Source: Accumulibacter sp.
GTDB lineage: Bacteria; Pseudomonadota; Gammaproteobacteria; Burkholderiales; Rhodocyclaceae
Direction: 5' to 3'
Length of the DNA: 11,323 bases
Assembly (NCBI GenBank): GCA_031276375.1
Contig: JAISNE010000451.1
Span: 1-11,323, forward strand
The translations under genes were made by a program, and so were the position numbers. The notes under the pieces were generated by a model, which was given only the letters and a program-made list of their open reading frames with translations, searched no databases and was not told where the DNA came from. Of the stretch, positions 1-7,697 are shown piece by piece (position 1 is the stretch's first letter; every line of letters starts with the position of its first letter).

Positions 1-1334
1 CCGTCGGAAAAGCCCGCGGGCACGCTCATCGCCGGCAATCCGGCCAGATTGACCGCGATCGTGTAGATGTCCGAGAGGTACATGCGCACCGGGTCGGAGG
101 TCTTTTCTCCGATGCGAAACGCGGTGCTCGGGCTGGTCGGCCCCATGATGACGTCGCACTGCCGGAAGGCCTTGCCGAAATCCTCGGCGATCAGCCGGCG
201 GACGCGCTGCGCTTGCAGATAATAGGCGTCGTAATAGCCGTGCGAGAGCACGTAAGTGCCGATCAGGACGCGCCGTTTCACCTCGTCGCCGAAACCCTGC
301 GCGCGCGTCTTCATGTACATCTCGGCAAGGTCGGCGAAATCCTTCGCGCGATGCCCGTAGCGCACGCCGTCGTAGCGCGCCAGATTCGAACTCGCTTCCG
401 CCGGGGCGATCACGTAGTACGCGGGGACCGCCAGCTTCATGTGCGGCAGGCCGACTTCGACGGTTTCCGCGCCAAGCCCGCGGTATTCGGCGAGGGCCTC
501 CTCGATGCAACGCATCACGCCGGCGTCGCAGCCTTCCCCGAAGAATTCTTTCGGCAGGCCGATCCTCAGCCCGGCCAGGGGTTCTTCCAGCGCGCGCGCG
601 TAGTCCTCGGCCGGGCGGTCGAGGCTGGTCGAGTCGCGCGCGTCGAAACCGGCCATGACGTTGAGCAAAAGGGCGCAATCCTCGGCCGCGCGCGCCATCG
701 GGCCGCCCTGGTCGAGCGACGAGGCGTAGGCGATCATGCCGTAGCGCGAGACGACGCCGTAGGTCGGCTTGATTCCCGTCAGGTTGCACATCGCCGAGGG
801 CTGGCGGATCGATCCGCCGGTGTCGGTGCCGGTGGCCGCCGGCGCGAGCAGCGCGGCGACGGCGGCGGCCGATCCGCCCGAGGAACCGCCGGGGATGCGT
901 TCGGGATCCCAGGGATTGCGCGTGACGCCGAAGTACGATGTTTCGGTCGACGAGCCCATGGCGAACTCGTCCATGTTCGTTTTGCCGAGGAGGACCGCGC
1001 CGGCGGCGTTGAAGCGCTCGATCACCGCGGCGTCGTAGGGGCTGACGAAGTTGCCGAGCATCTTCGAGCCGCAGGTCGTCCGCCAGCCTTCGGCGCAGAA
1101 GATGTCCTTCTGCGCGAGCGGAATCCCGGTGAGCGGCCCGGCTTCGCCCGCCGCGCGCCTGGCGTCGGCGGCCTCAGCCCGCGCCAGCGTTTTTTCCGGG
1201 TCGACGGTGACGTAGGCATTGATTCGCGGATCGAGTCTTTCGATGCGCTCCAGGTACAGCCCGGTCAGCTCGACCGATGAGATTTCCCTGGCCGCCAGGG
1301 CTTGCGAGAGTTGTTTGAGCGTTTTGTCGATCAT
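1..1334 (-). CDS. gatA: Glutamyl/aspartyl-tRNA amidotransferase subunit A, 3' end outside window
   Basis: Catalytic subunit of the GatCAB amidotransferase, which amidates misacylated Glu-tRNA(Gln) or Asp-tRNA(Asn) in the cytoplasm using ammonia released from glutamine. About 444 codons are visible, reading [13 protein letters not shown] at the start and ending at the conserved [14 protein letters not shown] stretch; the family is about 485 residues, so roughly 40 C-terminal residues lie outside. The amidase-signature triad is visible: Lys near residue 76 in QKDIFC, the cis-Ser near 152 in GGSSGGS, and the nucleophilic Ser near 175 in [10 protein letters not shown]. The start ATG lies 58 bp after the gatC stop, so gatC and gatA are probably co-transcribed. 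gatB is expected next, off the window. Identification is secure. Confidence 0.97.
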   Translation of the reverse strand, partial: MIDKTLKQLSQALAAREISSVELTGLYLERIERLDPRINAYVTVDPEKTLARAEAADARRAAGEAGPLTGIPLAQKDIFCAEGWRTTCGSKMLGNFVSPYDAAVIERFNAAGAVLLGKTNMDEFAMGSSTETSYFGVTRNPWDPERIPGGSSGGSAAAVAALLAPAATGTDTGGSIRQPSAMCNLTGIKPTYGVVSRYGMIAYASSLDQGGPMARAAEDCALLLNVMAGFDARDSTSLDRPAEDYARALEEPLAGLRIGLPKEFFGEGCDAGVMRCIEEALAEYRGLGAETVEVGLPHMKLAVPAYYVIAPAEASSNLARYDGVRYGHRAKDFADLAEMYMKTRAQGFGDEVKRRVLIGTYVLSHGYYDAYYLQAQRVRRLIAEDFGKAFRQCDVIMGPTSPSTAFRIGEKTSDPVRMYLSDIYTIAVNLAGLPAMSVPAGFSD

Positions 1335-1392
1335 GGTCCGTTGCGGAAGCGGCGGCACGGAAAAACCCGTCCGCGCTCTTCCCTCCTTGCCG

Positions 1393-1680
1393 TTATTCGA
1401 TCACCCTGGGCACCAGGTAAAGGCCCGCCTCGGTTTCGGGCGCCACGGCCTGATAGGACTCCCGGCGGTTCGTTTCGGTGATTTCGTCATCGCGCAGGCG
1501 CTGCGCCAGATCCCGCGCGTGCGCCATCGGCTCGACGCCGCGCGTGTCGACGGCCTGCATTTCCTCGATCAGGGAAAATATCCTGTTCAGGTGGCCAAGC
1601 GTGTTTTCCGCCTCGGCGTCACTGATTTCGATGCGGGCGAGCCGGGCAATTCGCCGGACTTGTTCCAGAGTGAGCGGCAT
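1393..1680 (-). CDS. gatC: Glutamyl/aspartyl-tRNA amidotransferase subunit C
   Basis: Small accessory subunit (95 residues) that wraps around GatA and stabilises the GatCAB complex. The sequence starts [19 protein letters not shown] and has the family's two N-terminal helices, a central [16 protein letters not shown] stretch and the C-terminal [24 protein letters not shown] tail. I chose the ATG at 1680 because GatC proteins begin at this LxxEQV/RRIA helix. The frame stays open upstream to an ATG at 1785, but those 35 extra residues do not resemble GatC and would overlap the mreB start. No good Shine-Dalgarno sequence is visible before the chosen ATG. First gene of the gatC-gatA(-gatB) operon and divergent from mreB. 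Confidence 0.96.
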   Translation of the reverse strand: MPLTLEQVRRIARLARIEISDAEAENTLGHLNRIFSLIEEMQAVDTRGVEPMAHARDLAQRLRDDEITETNRRESYQAVAPETEAGLYLVPRVIE

Positions 1681-2827
<1,147 letters not shown>

Positions 2828-2951
2828 GGCGGGCGGCGGGAAACCGCGCCGGCGGCGGCTTGGAAGCCGGTAGAAAAAACCTTCCGGGAAAACGGAAATC
2901 CCGTCCGGCCTGCCGGGGCCGCGTCTCTTTGCGCTTTCTCGTTTACTCCCG

Positions 2952-2980
2952 TTTACATTTCCCGCCGCATCGTGTATCAA
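2952..2980 (+). promoter_or_regulatory. Candidate sigma-70 promoter for birA-coaX
   Basis: TTTACA (2952-2957, five of six matches to the -35 consensus) and TATCAA (2975-2980, four of six to the -10 consensus) are separated by exactly 17 bp, placing a start site near 2987, some 37 nt before the birA ATG. The local sequence is less GC-rich than its surroundings. This is pattern-based only. Confidence 0.4.
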
Positions 2981-3000
2981 CCGTCGTTTCCGCGATAATG

Positions 3001-3016
3001 GCGGTTCCCGAACCGC
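3001..3016 (+). promoter_or_regulatory. Small hairpin just upstream of the birA start
   Basis: GCGGTT (3001-3006) pairs perfectly with AACCGC (3011-3016) around a 4-nt loop. The stem ends 7 nt before the ATG at 3024, where a Shine-Dalgarno sequence would be expected and none is seen. It could lower or control translation initiation of birA, or be chance in GC-rich sequence. Confidence 0.35.
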
Positions 3017-3023
3017 GCCAACC

Positions 3024-3836
3024 ATGTCCGACGCCCCTTCCCTGCTGATCGATCCGGCTCGCGTGAACGCTCTCCTGGAGGGGGATGAAGTGGGCGGGCG
3101 TTTCGAGATTGTCGCCGTGGCCGAATGTTCTTCCACGAACCTCGTGTTGATGGAGCGGGCGGAGGACGCGCCTTCGGGCACGGTGCTGGTCGCCGACCGG
3201 CAGACCGCCGGACGCGGCAGCCGGGGGCGGACATGGGTCGCCTCGCCCGAGGCCAGCCTGACTTTCTCCGTCCTGTGGGCTTTTCCCGGCGGGCTTGAGC
3301 GTCTTTCCGGACTTTCGCTGGCGGTCGGCGTGGCCGTCGTGCGCGCGCTGGCGCGTTGCGGCGTGGGCGGCGTCATGCTCAAGTGGCCGAACGACATCCT
3401 TTACGGCGAGGCCAAGCTGGGCGGCATCCTGATCGAACTCAAGGCCGGCGGCGGGAGCGCCCGCGCGGTCGTCGGCATCGGGCTGAATCTGCGTCTCCCG
3501 GAAAACATCGGGGAAAGCGGGATCGCCGCCTTGCCGCCCACCGCGCTGGCGCGGATCGTCGCCGCGCCGCCCGACCGGAACGTCCTGCTGGCCCGGCTGC
3601 TGGCCGAACTGGCGCGGGTTTTCGAGCGTTTCGCCGCGGACGGCTTTGCCGGTCTGCGCGAGGCCTGGCATGCGTGCCATGCCTGGCAGGGGCGGCCGGT
3701 GCGCCTGCTCCGCGATGGGCGCGTCGAGCGGGAAGGGATCTGCGCCGGCGCCGATGCCGATGGGGCGCTGCTGGTACGCACGGCGGACGGGCTGGAGCGC
3801 TGTCTGTCCGGCGATGTTTCGTTGAGATCGTCATGA
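3024..3836 (+). CDS. birA: Biotin--[acetyl-CoA-carboxylase] ligase, without the DNA-binding domain
   Basis: Cytoplasmic biotin protein ligase that makes biotinyl-AMP and transfers biotin to the carrier lysine of acetyl-CoA carboxylase (and other biotin enzymes). The 270 residues hold the catalytic core: SSTN at 36-39, the biotinyl-AMP loop within DRQTAGRGSRGRTW at 58-71, KWPND at 120-124 with the catalytic Lys120, KLGGILIE at 131-138 and GIGLN at 151-155. The SH3-like C-terminal domain (GRPVRLLRDG onward) starts near 223. The N-terminal winged-helix repressor domain of E. coli BirA is absent, so this is a class I ligase that should not repress biotin genes itself. The stop overlaps the coaX start by 4 bp (ATGA). 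No Shine-Dalgarno sequence is seen at the ATG. Confidence 0.94.
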   Translation: MSDAPSLLIDPARVNALLEGDEVGGRFEIVAVAECSSTNLVLMERAEDAPSGTVLVADRQTAGRGSRGRTWVASPEASLTFSVLWAFPGGLERLSGLSLAVGVAVVRALARCGVGGVMLKWPNDILYGEAKLGGILIELKAGGGSARAVVGIGLNLRLPENIGESGIAALPPTALARIVAAPPDRNVLLARLLAELARVFERFAADGFAGLREAWHACHAWQGRPVRLLRDGRVEREGICAGADADGALLVRTADGLERCLSGDVSLRSS

Positions 3837-4546
3837 TCGCCGCCATCGACGCCGGCAATTCGCGCATCAAGTGGGGGGTGCGCGACGGCGCGTCTTGGCG
3901 CGAGCAGGGCAACCTGCCGACCGAGGACGTCGACCGGCTGGCCGACGCCGCGAACCTGTGGGCGAACGCCACGGACGTGGTGGCCTGCTGCGTTGCCGGG
4001 CCGGCGGTCGAGGCGGCCATCGAGGCCGCCGCCGCCGCCTTCGGCCGGCGCTTGCGCTGGGTGCGCTCCACCGCCGCCGCCCACGGCGTGCGCAACGGCT
4101 ACGAGCGGCCCGAACGGCTCGGCGCGGACCGCTGGGCGGCGATGATCGGCGCGCGCGGCATGACCCTGGACGCCTGCCTGGTCGTTTGCGCGGGAACCGC
4201 GACGACGGTCGACTGGCTCGACGCCGCCGGCGATTTCCGCGGCGGGCTGATTCTGCCGGGCGTGCGCCTGATGTGCGCGGCGCTGGCCCGGAATACCGCG
4301 CAGTTGCCGGTGGCCGAGGGCGAGTATCGCGGCGAGCCGCGCAACACGATGGACGCCATCATTTCCGGCTGTCTGCACGCGCAGGCCGGGGCCATCGAGC
4401 GAATGTACGCCAGGGCCGCCAGCGAGGGCGCCGTGCGCTGCCTGATGACCGGCGGCGCGGCCTACCGTATCGCGCCTTGCCTCGGCATCCCCTACACGAT
4501 GGAGGAAATGCTGGTGCTCGATGGCTTGTTGCGCTGCGTTTCCTAA
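3833..4546 (+). CDS. coaX: Type III pantothenate kinase
   Basis: Phosphorylates pantothenate, the first step of coenzyme A synthesis; type III enzymes are ASKHA-fold kinases unrelated to E. coli CoaA, not inhibited by CoA and dependent on a monovalent cation. The 237 residues show the phosphate-1 motif IDAGNSRIKWG at 5-15, the GADRW motif at 97-101 bearing the catalytic Asp, AGTATTVD at 120-127, GGLILPG at 137-143 and NTMDAIISG at 171-179. The frame is open further upstream, but the ATG at 3833 overlaps the birA stop by 4 bp and gives the family's N-terminus exactly. The birA-coaX pairing is usual in Betaproteobacteria (fused in Neisseria). No clear terminator follows. Confidence 0.95.
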   Translation: MIAAIDAGNSRIKWGVRDGASWREQGNLPTEDVDRLADAANLWANATDVVACCVAGPAVEAAIEAAAAAFGRRLRWVRSTAAAHGVRNGYERPERLGADRWAAMIGARGMTLDACLVVCAGTATTVDWLDAAGDFRGGLILPGVRLMCAALARNTAQLPVAEGEYRGEPRNTMDAIISGCLHAQAGAIERMYARAASEGAVRCLMTGGAAYRIAPCLGIPYTMEEMLVLDGLLRCVS

Positions 4547-4859
4547 ACGTCTGCCGGGACATTATCCTGGTAGTCAGTCACGCTGGAAAGCAAGGACTCG
4601 ATGGGCAGGGCAATCGCACTTGCCAAGGAAATGGCGAAATGGGGAAATCTTCGCTCCCGGTTCCCCCACTTTTGATTGCCCCCCTGAATAAGGGTACAAA
4701 AACAAAACGAACTCAAGCCTCGCCTCCGGAAATTATTGGAAGATCCCGCCCAAGGAAAGCACGGCCCTTGTAGCGCGATGGAGGACGCCCTGGAAGTCCA
4801 TCACCCGCCCTGCGACCCCGCGTATCCGGTCTTGTACGTGGCGTGGTTGTTGTTTATCA
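4547..4859. other. Non-coding stretch after coaX, no recognisable gene
   Basis: About 310 bp with weaker GC bias than the flanking genes. Open frames cross it on both strands, but none begins with a credible ribosome-binding site or resembles a protein I know. It has an A-rich run near 4697-4713 and a T-rich run near 4846-4862. It looks like decayed intergenic DNA leading into the membrane-protein remnant that follows. Confidence 0.5.
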
Positions 4860-5096
4860 TTTATCCATCTGGTCGTCGGGGCGGGAGCCGGTCCGCTCGC
4901 CGCCGTGATCGCCGCCGGCGGCGGCGCGTCCACCATGCAATACTTCCTGACCGGCGGTCCGGTGGCCGCGCTGGCGACGGTGATTCCGGTGATTCCGGGG
5001 TCCGATCTGAAAGAGGCGAACAAGTTCCAGCGCCCGTCCATCTTCTGCGGAACGCTGATGGCCTTGGCGCTCGCCCTCATCTTCGGCGCCGCCTGA
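4860..5096 (+). pseudogene. C-terminal remnant of an unidentified membrane protein
   Basis: From about 4860 the frame reads FIHLVVGAGAGPLAAVIAAG, then a Met-Gln-Tyr-Phe segment, a hydrophobic VAALATVIPVIPG stretch, a short polar loop (SDLKEANKFQRPS) and a final helix FCGTLMALALALIFGAA before a TGA at 5094-5096. The pattern of helices and a short charged loop suggests the end of a polytopic permease. No start codon with a ribosome-binding site precedes it, and the upstream codons turn Arg/Trp-rich. In another frame just upstream, YPVLYVAWLLFII (about 4820-4861) is also strongly hydrophobic, so an old frameshift near 4860 is possible. A small intact protein starting GTG 4905 (63 residues) cannot be excluded. 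Family unknown to me. Confidence 0.5.
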
Positions 5097-5100
5097 AACT

Positions 5101-5160
5101 CTTCGAGCCGCGCCGGATCGGGCGCGGTGTTCCGCATCCGGCGCGGGCGTTTCAACGAAG
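5101..5160 (+). other. Long GC-rich hairpin upstream of the 418-residue gene
   Basis: An 11-bp perfect inverted repeat (5108-5118 with 5136-5146) is capped by a 4-bp stem (GCGG 5124-5127 with CCGC 5132-5135, loop TGTT) and flanked by a second outer pairing (CTTCG 5101-5105 with CGAAG 5156-5160). It lies 5 nt after the stop of the membrane-protein remnant and ends 33 nt before the next start codon. No U-tract follows, so it is not a standard intrinsic terminator; an mRNA processing or stability element is possible. Confidence 0.6.
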
Positions 5161-5180
5161 CGCCGTTGCCGGAAAGAGCT

Positions 5181-5187
5181 GCGGAGG
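5181..5187 (+). promoter_or_regulatory. Ribosome-binding site deciding the start at 5193
   Basis: GCGGAGG, with a GGAGG core, lies 5 nt before the ATG at 5193. It is the strongest Shine-Dalgarno sequence in this part of the window and favours 5193 over the in-frame GTG at 5127, which falls inside the hairpin. Confidence 0.7.
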
Positions 5188-5192
5188 TTCTC

Positions 5193-6449
5193 ATGCGCAT
5201 CAGATTTTGCGATAAAAAACAGGCACATATCGGTATAGTGGGGCATGCGGGCACCGGTCATTGCCACAGTCACAACCAGTATTTGCAGGAAGATTCCGGC
5301 GGCCTGGCCGCAGTGCTGACGCTTTTTCAGGAGGCGTCGGGCTTGCCGCTCACGATCCGGAGCGTCACGGCGGAAACCGGCGTCAATGGCCGTTTCACCG
5401 TGGAAACGGCGAGCGGCGGCATCGGCGTCGGCACCCCTCGGCGCGGCATCACGGTACATGAAGCGCGGCTCGCCAAGGCGCTGGAGGGGCGCGACGCGGT
5501 GCGCACGCAAACGCTCGTCATGGAAGCCTTCGGACGAATATACGGGCAGGGCGTCCATGAAGCGCCGGTGGCGCTGCAAACCGCCATCGCCAACGCCGCC
5601 GTGGACAGCTTCATCAAAAACCATCCCGAGCGTTTCGTCCATGCCGTCGAAAACATTGGCGACTGCTGCGGTTTGATCGCCGGAACGATCATGGAACTCG
5701 ACGGCATTCCGCTCGCGGTGCTGGCGACCGTGAACGCCACGCCCGACGGCACGGGACCGGTGGAGGATCTGGAAGGCAACGCCTTCGGCGGTTCCAAGAA
5801 GAAGGTGATGGCGGCGCTCGGCATGGGCGAGCTTCCGACCTTCATCATCGAGGGCAAGGTCTATTCCCCCGCCTATTCCGATACCGCCACGGAGGAATAC
5901 TTTCTCGTGCGCGCGGACCCCGTGGACGACAACCCGGTGGTCGCCGCCGCTCTGGAGGCCTCCGCCAAAAAGCTCGGATACAAGGTGCTTTCCCGTGGCG
6001 ACGTGATGAAGCGCGTTCCGGGCGCGCTGGAAGCGAGCACGAAAAAGCTGGGAGACGCCATCATCGCCGCCGGCAAGGATCTGATAAATGCCCGTTTCGC
6101 CCAGGAAAAACGCAAGGCGCTGATGACGCTGGCCCGCCTGGTGAGCGAGGACGGCGCCGGCGTCAGCTTCATGTCGGACAGGCTGCACGAGGTGATCGGC
6201 GGCACCGGCGCCATGCCCGGAACCGGCGCGGTCATCAGCCTGATCGTTCCCAAGGCCTACCATGACACCTATGTCTTCCCTTACTTCACGGAAGACGAAG
6301 TGGCGCGGCTCGCCGCGGTGGTCAAGGGCGCGGTTCCGGAACTCCATGCCCGCTTGCCGCAGGCGGTGGAGCATCTGAGAACCCATTCCTTCAAGGGGGA
6401 CATCGACTCGTTGCTGATGTTCCCTTCCGTTCAAAGGATTCCATCATGA
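5193..6449 (+). CDS. Conserved-looking protein of unrecognised family, putative enzyme (418 aa)
   Basis: I do not recognise this family. The 418 residues have no signal peptide or membrane helix, so it is probably cytoplasmic. It opens with a beta-strand and a His-rich motif, GHAGTGHCHSHNQ at residues 17-29 followed by QEDSGG at 32-37. Other glycine- and acid-rich motifs that look functional are GRIYGQG at 114-120, IANAAVDSF at 132-140, PVEDLEGNAFGG at 189-200, KVYSPAYSD at 222-230, RADPVDDNPVV at 240-250 and MSDRLHEVIGGTGAMPGTG at 327-345. His/Cys/Asp density suggests a metal-dependent or phosphate-binding enzyme. The stop overlaps the asparaginase start by 4 bp (ATGA), so the two are translationally coupled and probably act in one pathway on an amide or amino-acid-like compound. 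Start chosen from the GGAGG at 5183-5187. Confidence 0.85.
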   Translation: MRIRFCDKKQAHIGIVGHAGTGHCHSHNQYLQEDSGGLAAVLTLFQEASGLPLTIRSVTAETGVNGRFTVETASGGIGVGTPRRGITVHEARLAKALEGRDAVRTQTLVMEAFGRIYGQGVHEAPVALQTAIANAAVDSFIKNHPERFVHAVENIGDCCGLIAGTIMELDGIPLAVLATVNATPDGTGPVEDLEGNAFGGSKKKVMAALGMGELPTFIIEGKVYSPAYSDTATEEYFLVRADPVDDNPVVAAALEASAKKLGYKVLSRGDVMKRVPGALEASTKKLGDAIIAAGKDLINARFAQEKRKALMTLARLVSEDGAGVSFMSDRLHEVIGGTGAMPGTGAVISLIVPKAYHDTYVFPYFTEDEVARLAAVVKGAVPELHARLPQAVEHLRTHSFKGDIDSLLMFPSVQRIPS

Positions 6450-7426
6450 AAGAAAAAGTCATCGTTTTTACGACCGGCGGTACCATCGCCATGCGCCACG
6501 ACCCCGTGAGCGGCGGCGCGGTTCCGGCGGTGAGCGGCCCGGAACTCATCAAGGCCGTGCCTCCTCTTGCCGATGTTTGCCCGGTGGAGGTTCGGGAGTT
6601 TTCCAATATCCCCAGCCCGCACATGACGCCGCGCCTGATGCTCGACCTCGCCCGGAAAGTCGAGGAAGCGCTTGCCGAACCGAACGTATCGGGAGCGGTG
6701 ATCACCCACGGCACCGATACCCTTGAGGAATCGGCGTATTTCATGGATATCTACATCGACAGCGACAAGCCGGTGTGCCTGACCGCCGCCATGCGCAGCG
6801 CGGCGGAAACCAGCGCCGACGGTCCGATGAACATCCTCTGCGCGGTGCGCGCCGCCGCCTCGCCCCTTGCGCGCGGGAAAGGCGCCCTGGTGGTGCTCAA
6901 CGAGGAAATCCACGCCGCGCGGGAAGTGACCAAGACCCATTCCGCCAACCCCAAGACTTTCGCCTCGCCTTTCTGGGGGCCCCTGGGCTACGTCGACGCC
7001 GACCGGGTGATCTTTCGCCGCGCGCCGCTCGAGCCGCAGAAAATCCATCCGACCGAGATCGACGACAAGGTGTTCCTCATCAAGCTGTTCGCCGGGGCCG
7101 ACGATACCCTGTTCAACTTCTTGGTGGAAAGGAAGGTCAGCGGCATCGTGGTGGAAGGCTTCGGGCGGGGCAACGTCCCGCCGGGCGCCTTCAAGGGCAT
7201 GAAACATGCCGTGGATAGCGGCATTCCGGTGGTGATCACCACTCGTTGCCTCGGCGGGCGCGTGCTCGACGTCTACGCTTACGATGGCGGAGTAAAGCGC
7301 CAGCTCGAAGCGGGCGTCATCCTGGGCGGCGAGATCAATGCGCAGAAGGCACGCATCAAGCTGATCCTGGCGCTGGGCATGACGCGGGATCATGAGAAGC
7401 TCGCGGAGTATTTCGACAAGCCTTGA
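6446..7426 (+). CDS. L-asparaginase family amidohydrolase (cytoplasmic)
   Basis: Hydrolyses a terminal amide, classically L-asparagine to L-aspartate and ammonia. The 326 residues match the asparaginase/glutaminase fold, and the full catalytic set is present: Thr13 in TTGGTIA, Thr90-Asp91 in ITHGTDTLEESA and Lys163 in VTKTHSANP. Other family landmarks are MRSAAETSADGPMN at 116-129 and VEGFGRGNVP at 236-245. There is no signal peptide, so it works in the cytoplasm. It overlaps the upstream 418-residue gene by 4 bp and has its own AAAGGA 6 nt or so before the ATG. With an adjacent symporter the natural role may be catabolism of an imported amide. The true substrate cannot be told from sequence: asparagine, glutamine or another amide. 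Confidence 0.93.
   Translation: MKEKVIVFTTGGTIAMRHDPVSGGAVPAVSGPELIKAVPPLADVCPVEVREFSNIPSPHMTPRLMLDLARKVEEALAEPNVSGAVITHGTDTLEESAYFMDIYIDSDKPVCLTAAMRSAAETSADGPMNILCAVRAAASPLARGKGALVVLNEEIHAAREVTKTHSANPKTFASPFWGPLGYVDADRVIFRRAPLEPQKIHPTEIDDKVFLIKLFAGADDTLFNFLVERKVSGIVVEGFGRGNVPPGAFKGMKHAVDSGIPVVITTRCLGGRVLDVYAYDGGVKRQLEAGVILGGEINAQKARIKLILALGMTRDHEKLAEYFDKP
7408..7426 (+). repeat. 19-bp direct repeat, copy 1 (asparaginase 3' end)
   Basis: GTATTTCGACAAGCCTTGA occurs here, encoding the last residues (YFDKP and stop) of the asparaginase, and again at 9017-9035 beyond the symporter gene. The two copies are identical and 1609 bp apart. Confidence 0.9.
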
Positions 7427-7511
7427 ACGAGGTGGACCGCATGGACGCAAACGGCGAACGCGCACCAGGCTTGGGCATTGACGCACCATTCCTGTGCCTT
7501 CCCGTCCTGCG

Positions 7512-7530
7512 CGGGAGCGGTCGGGAGCGG
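7512..7530 (+). repeat. Tandem CGGGAGCGG repeat upstream of the sigma-54 promoter
   Basis: CGGGAGCGG occurs at 7512-7520 and again at 7522-7530, a 10-bp (one helical turn) spacing, about 27 bp upstream of the -24 element. It may be a regulator site or a chance GC-rich repeat. Confidence 0.45.
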
Positions 7531-7556
7531 CCGCCCTGCCACGGAAGGCAGCGATC

Positions 7557-7572
7557 CTGGCATTCTTCTTGC
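7557..7572 (+). promoter_or_regulatory. Sigma-54 (RpoN) -24/-12 promoter for the symporter
   Basis: CTGGCATTCTTCTTGC matches the sigma-54 consensus (YTGGCAC-N5-TTGC) at all key positions but one (T for the last C of TGGCAC), with exactly 10 nt between the invariant GG (7559-7560) and GC (7571-7572). The start site would be near 7584, leaving a 5' leader of about 114 nt before the symporter ATG. Sigma-54 control through a two-component enhancer-binding protein is well established for rhizobial dctA and pseudomonad acidic amino-acid uptake, so the context fits. Confidence 0.7.
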
Positions 7573-7697
7573 GTTCCTGATCCGCGCGATCGCTTCACGA
7601 CACATCAGGCCCAAGCTCCCTGAAAAACGGATTTTCGTGTTCGCAGTGTGGGGTTTCGCGCTTGAATTCATTGTTTTTACTCTCTTTCAAAGGAAGC

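Noticed and set aside
213..1280. Plus-strand open frame of 355 codons opposite gatA
   Set aside because: The minus strand encodes an unmistakable GatA with all catalytic residues; this is its shadow.
2860..2885. Hairpin CGGCTT/AAGCCG after mreB followed by A6, considered as a terminator
   Set aside because: On the plus strand an A-tract, not a T-tract, follows the stem, and no minus-strand gene needs a terminator there.
4598..4622. Possible sigma-54 promoter in GGCAATCGCACTTGC
   Set aside because: Spacing between GG and GC is 11 nt, not the strict 10, and no intact gene follows within a reasonable distance.
4733..4850. Minus-strand VMDFQGVLHRATRAVLSLGGIFQ tail, which looked like a possible protein C-terminus
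   Set aside because: The frame continues into the antisense of the membrane-protein remnant, with no start signal or family resemblance.
4857..6434. Minus-strand open frame of 525 codons opposite the 418-aa gene
   Set aside because: Shadow frame: low-complexity His/Arg/Gly composition and no recognisable domain, while the plus strand has a strong ribosome-binding site and a coupled downstream gene.
7423..7623. Short open frame (66 codons) between the asparaginase and symporter genes
   Set aside because: It overlaps the sigma-54 promoter and the repeat region, has no matching domain, and its composition is not protein-like.
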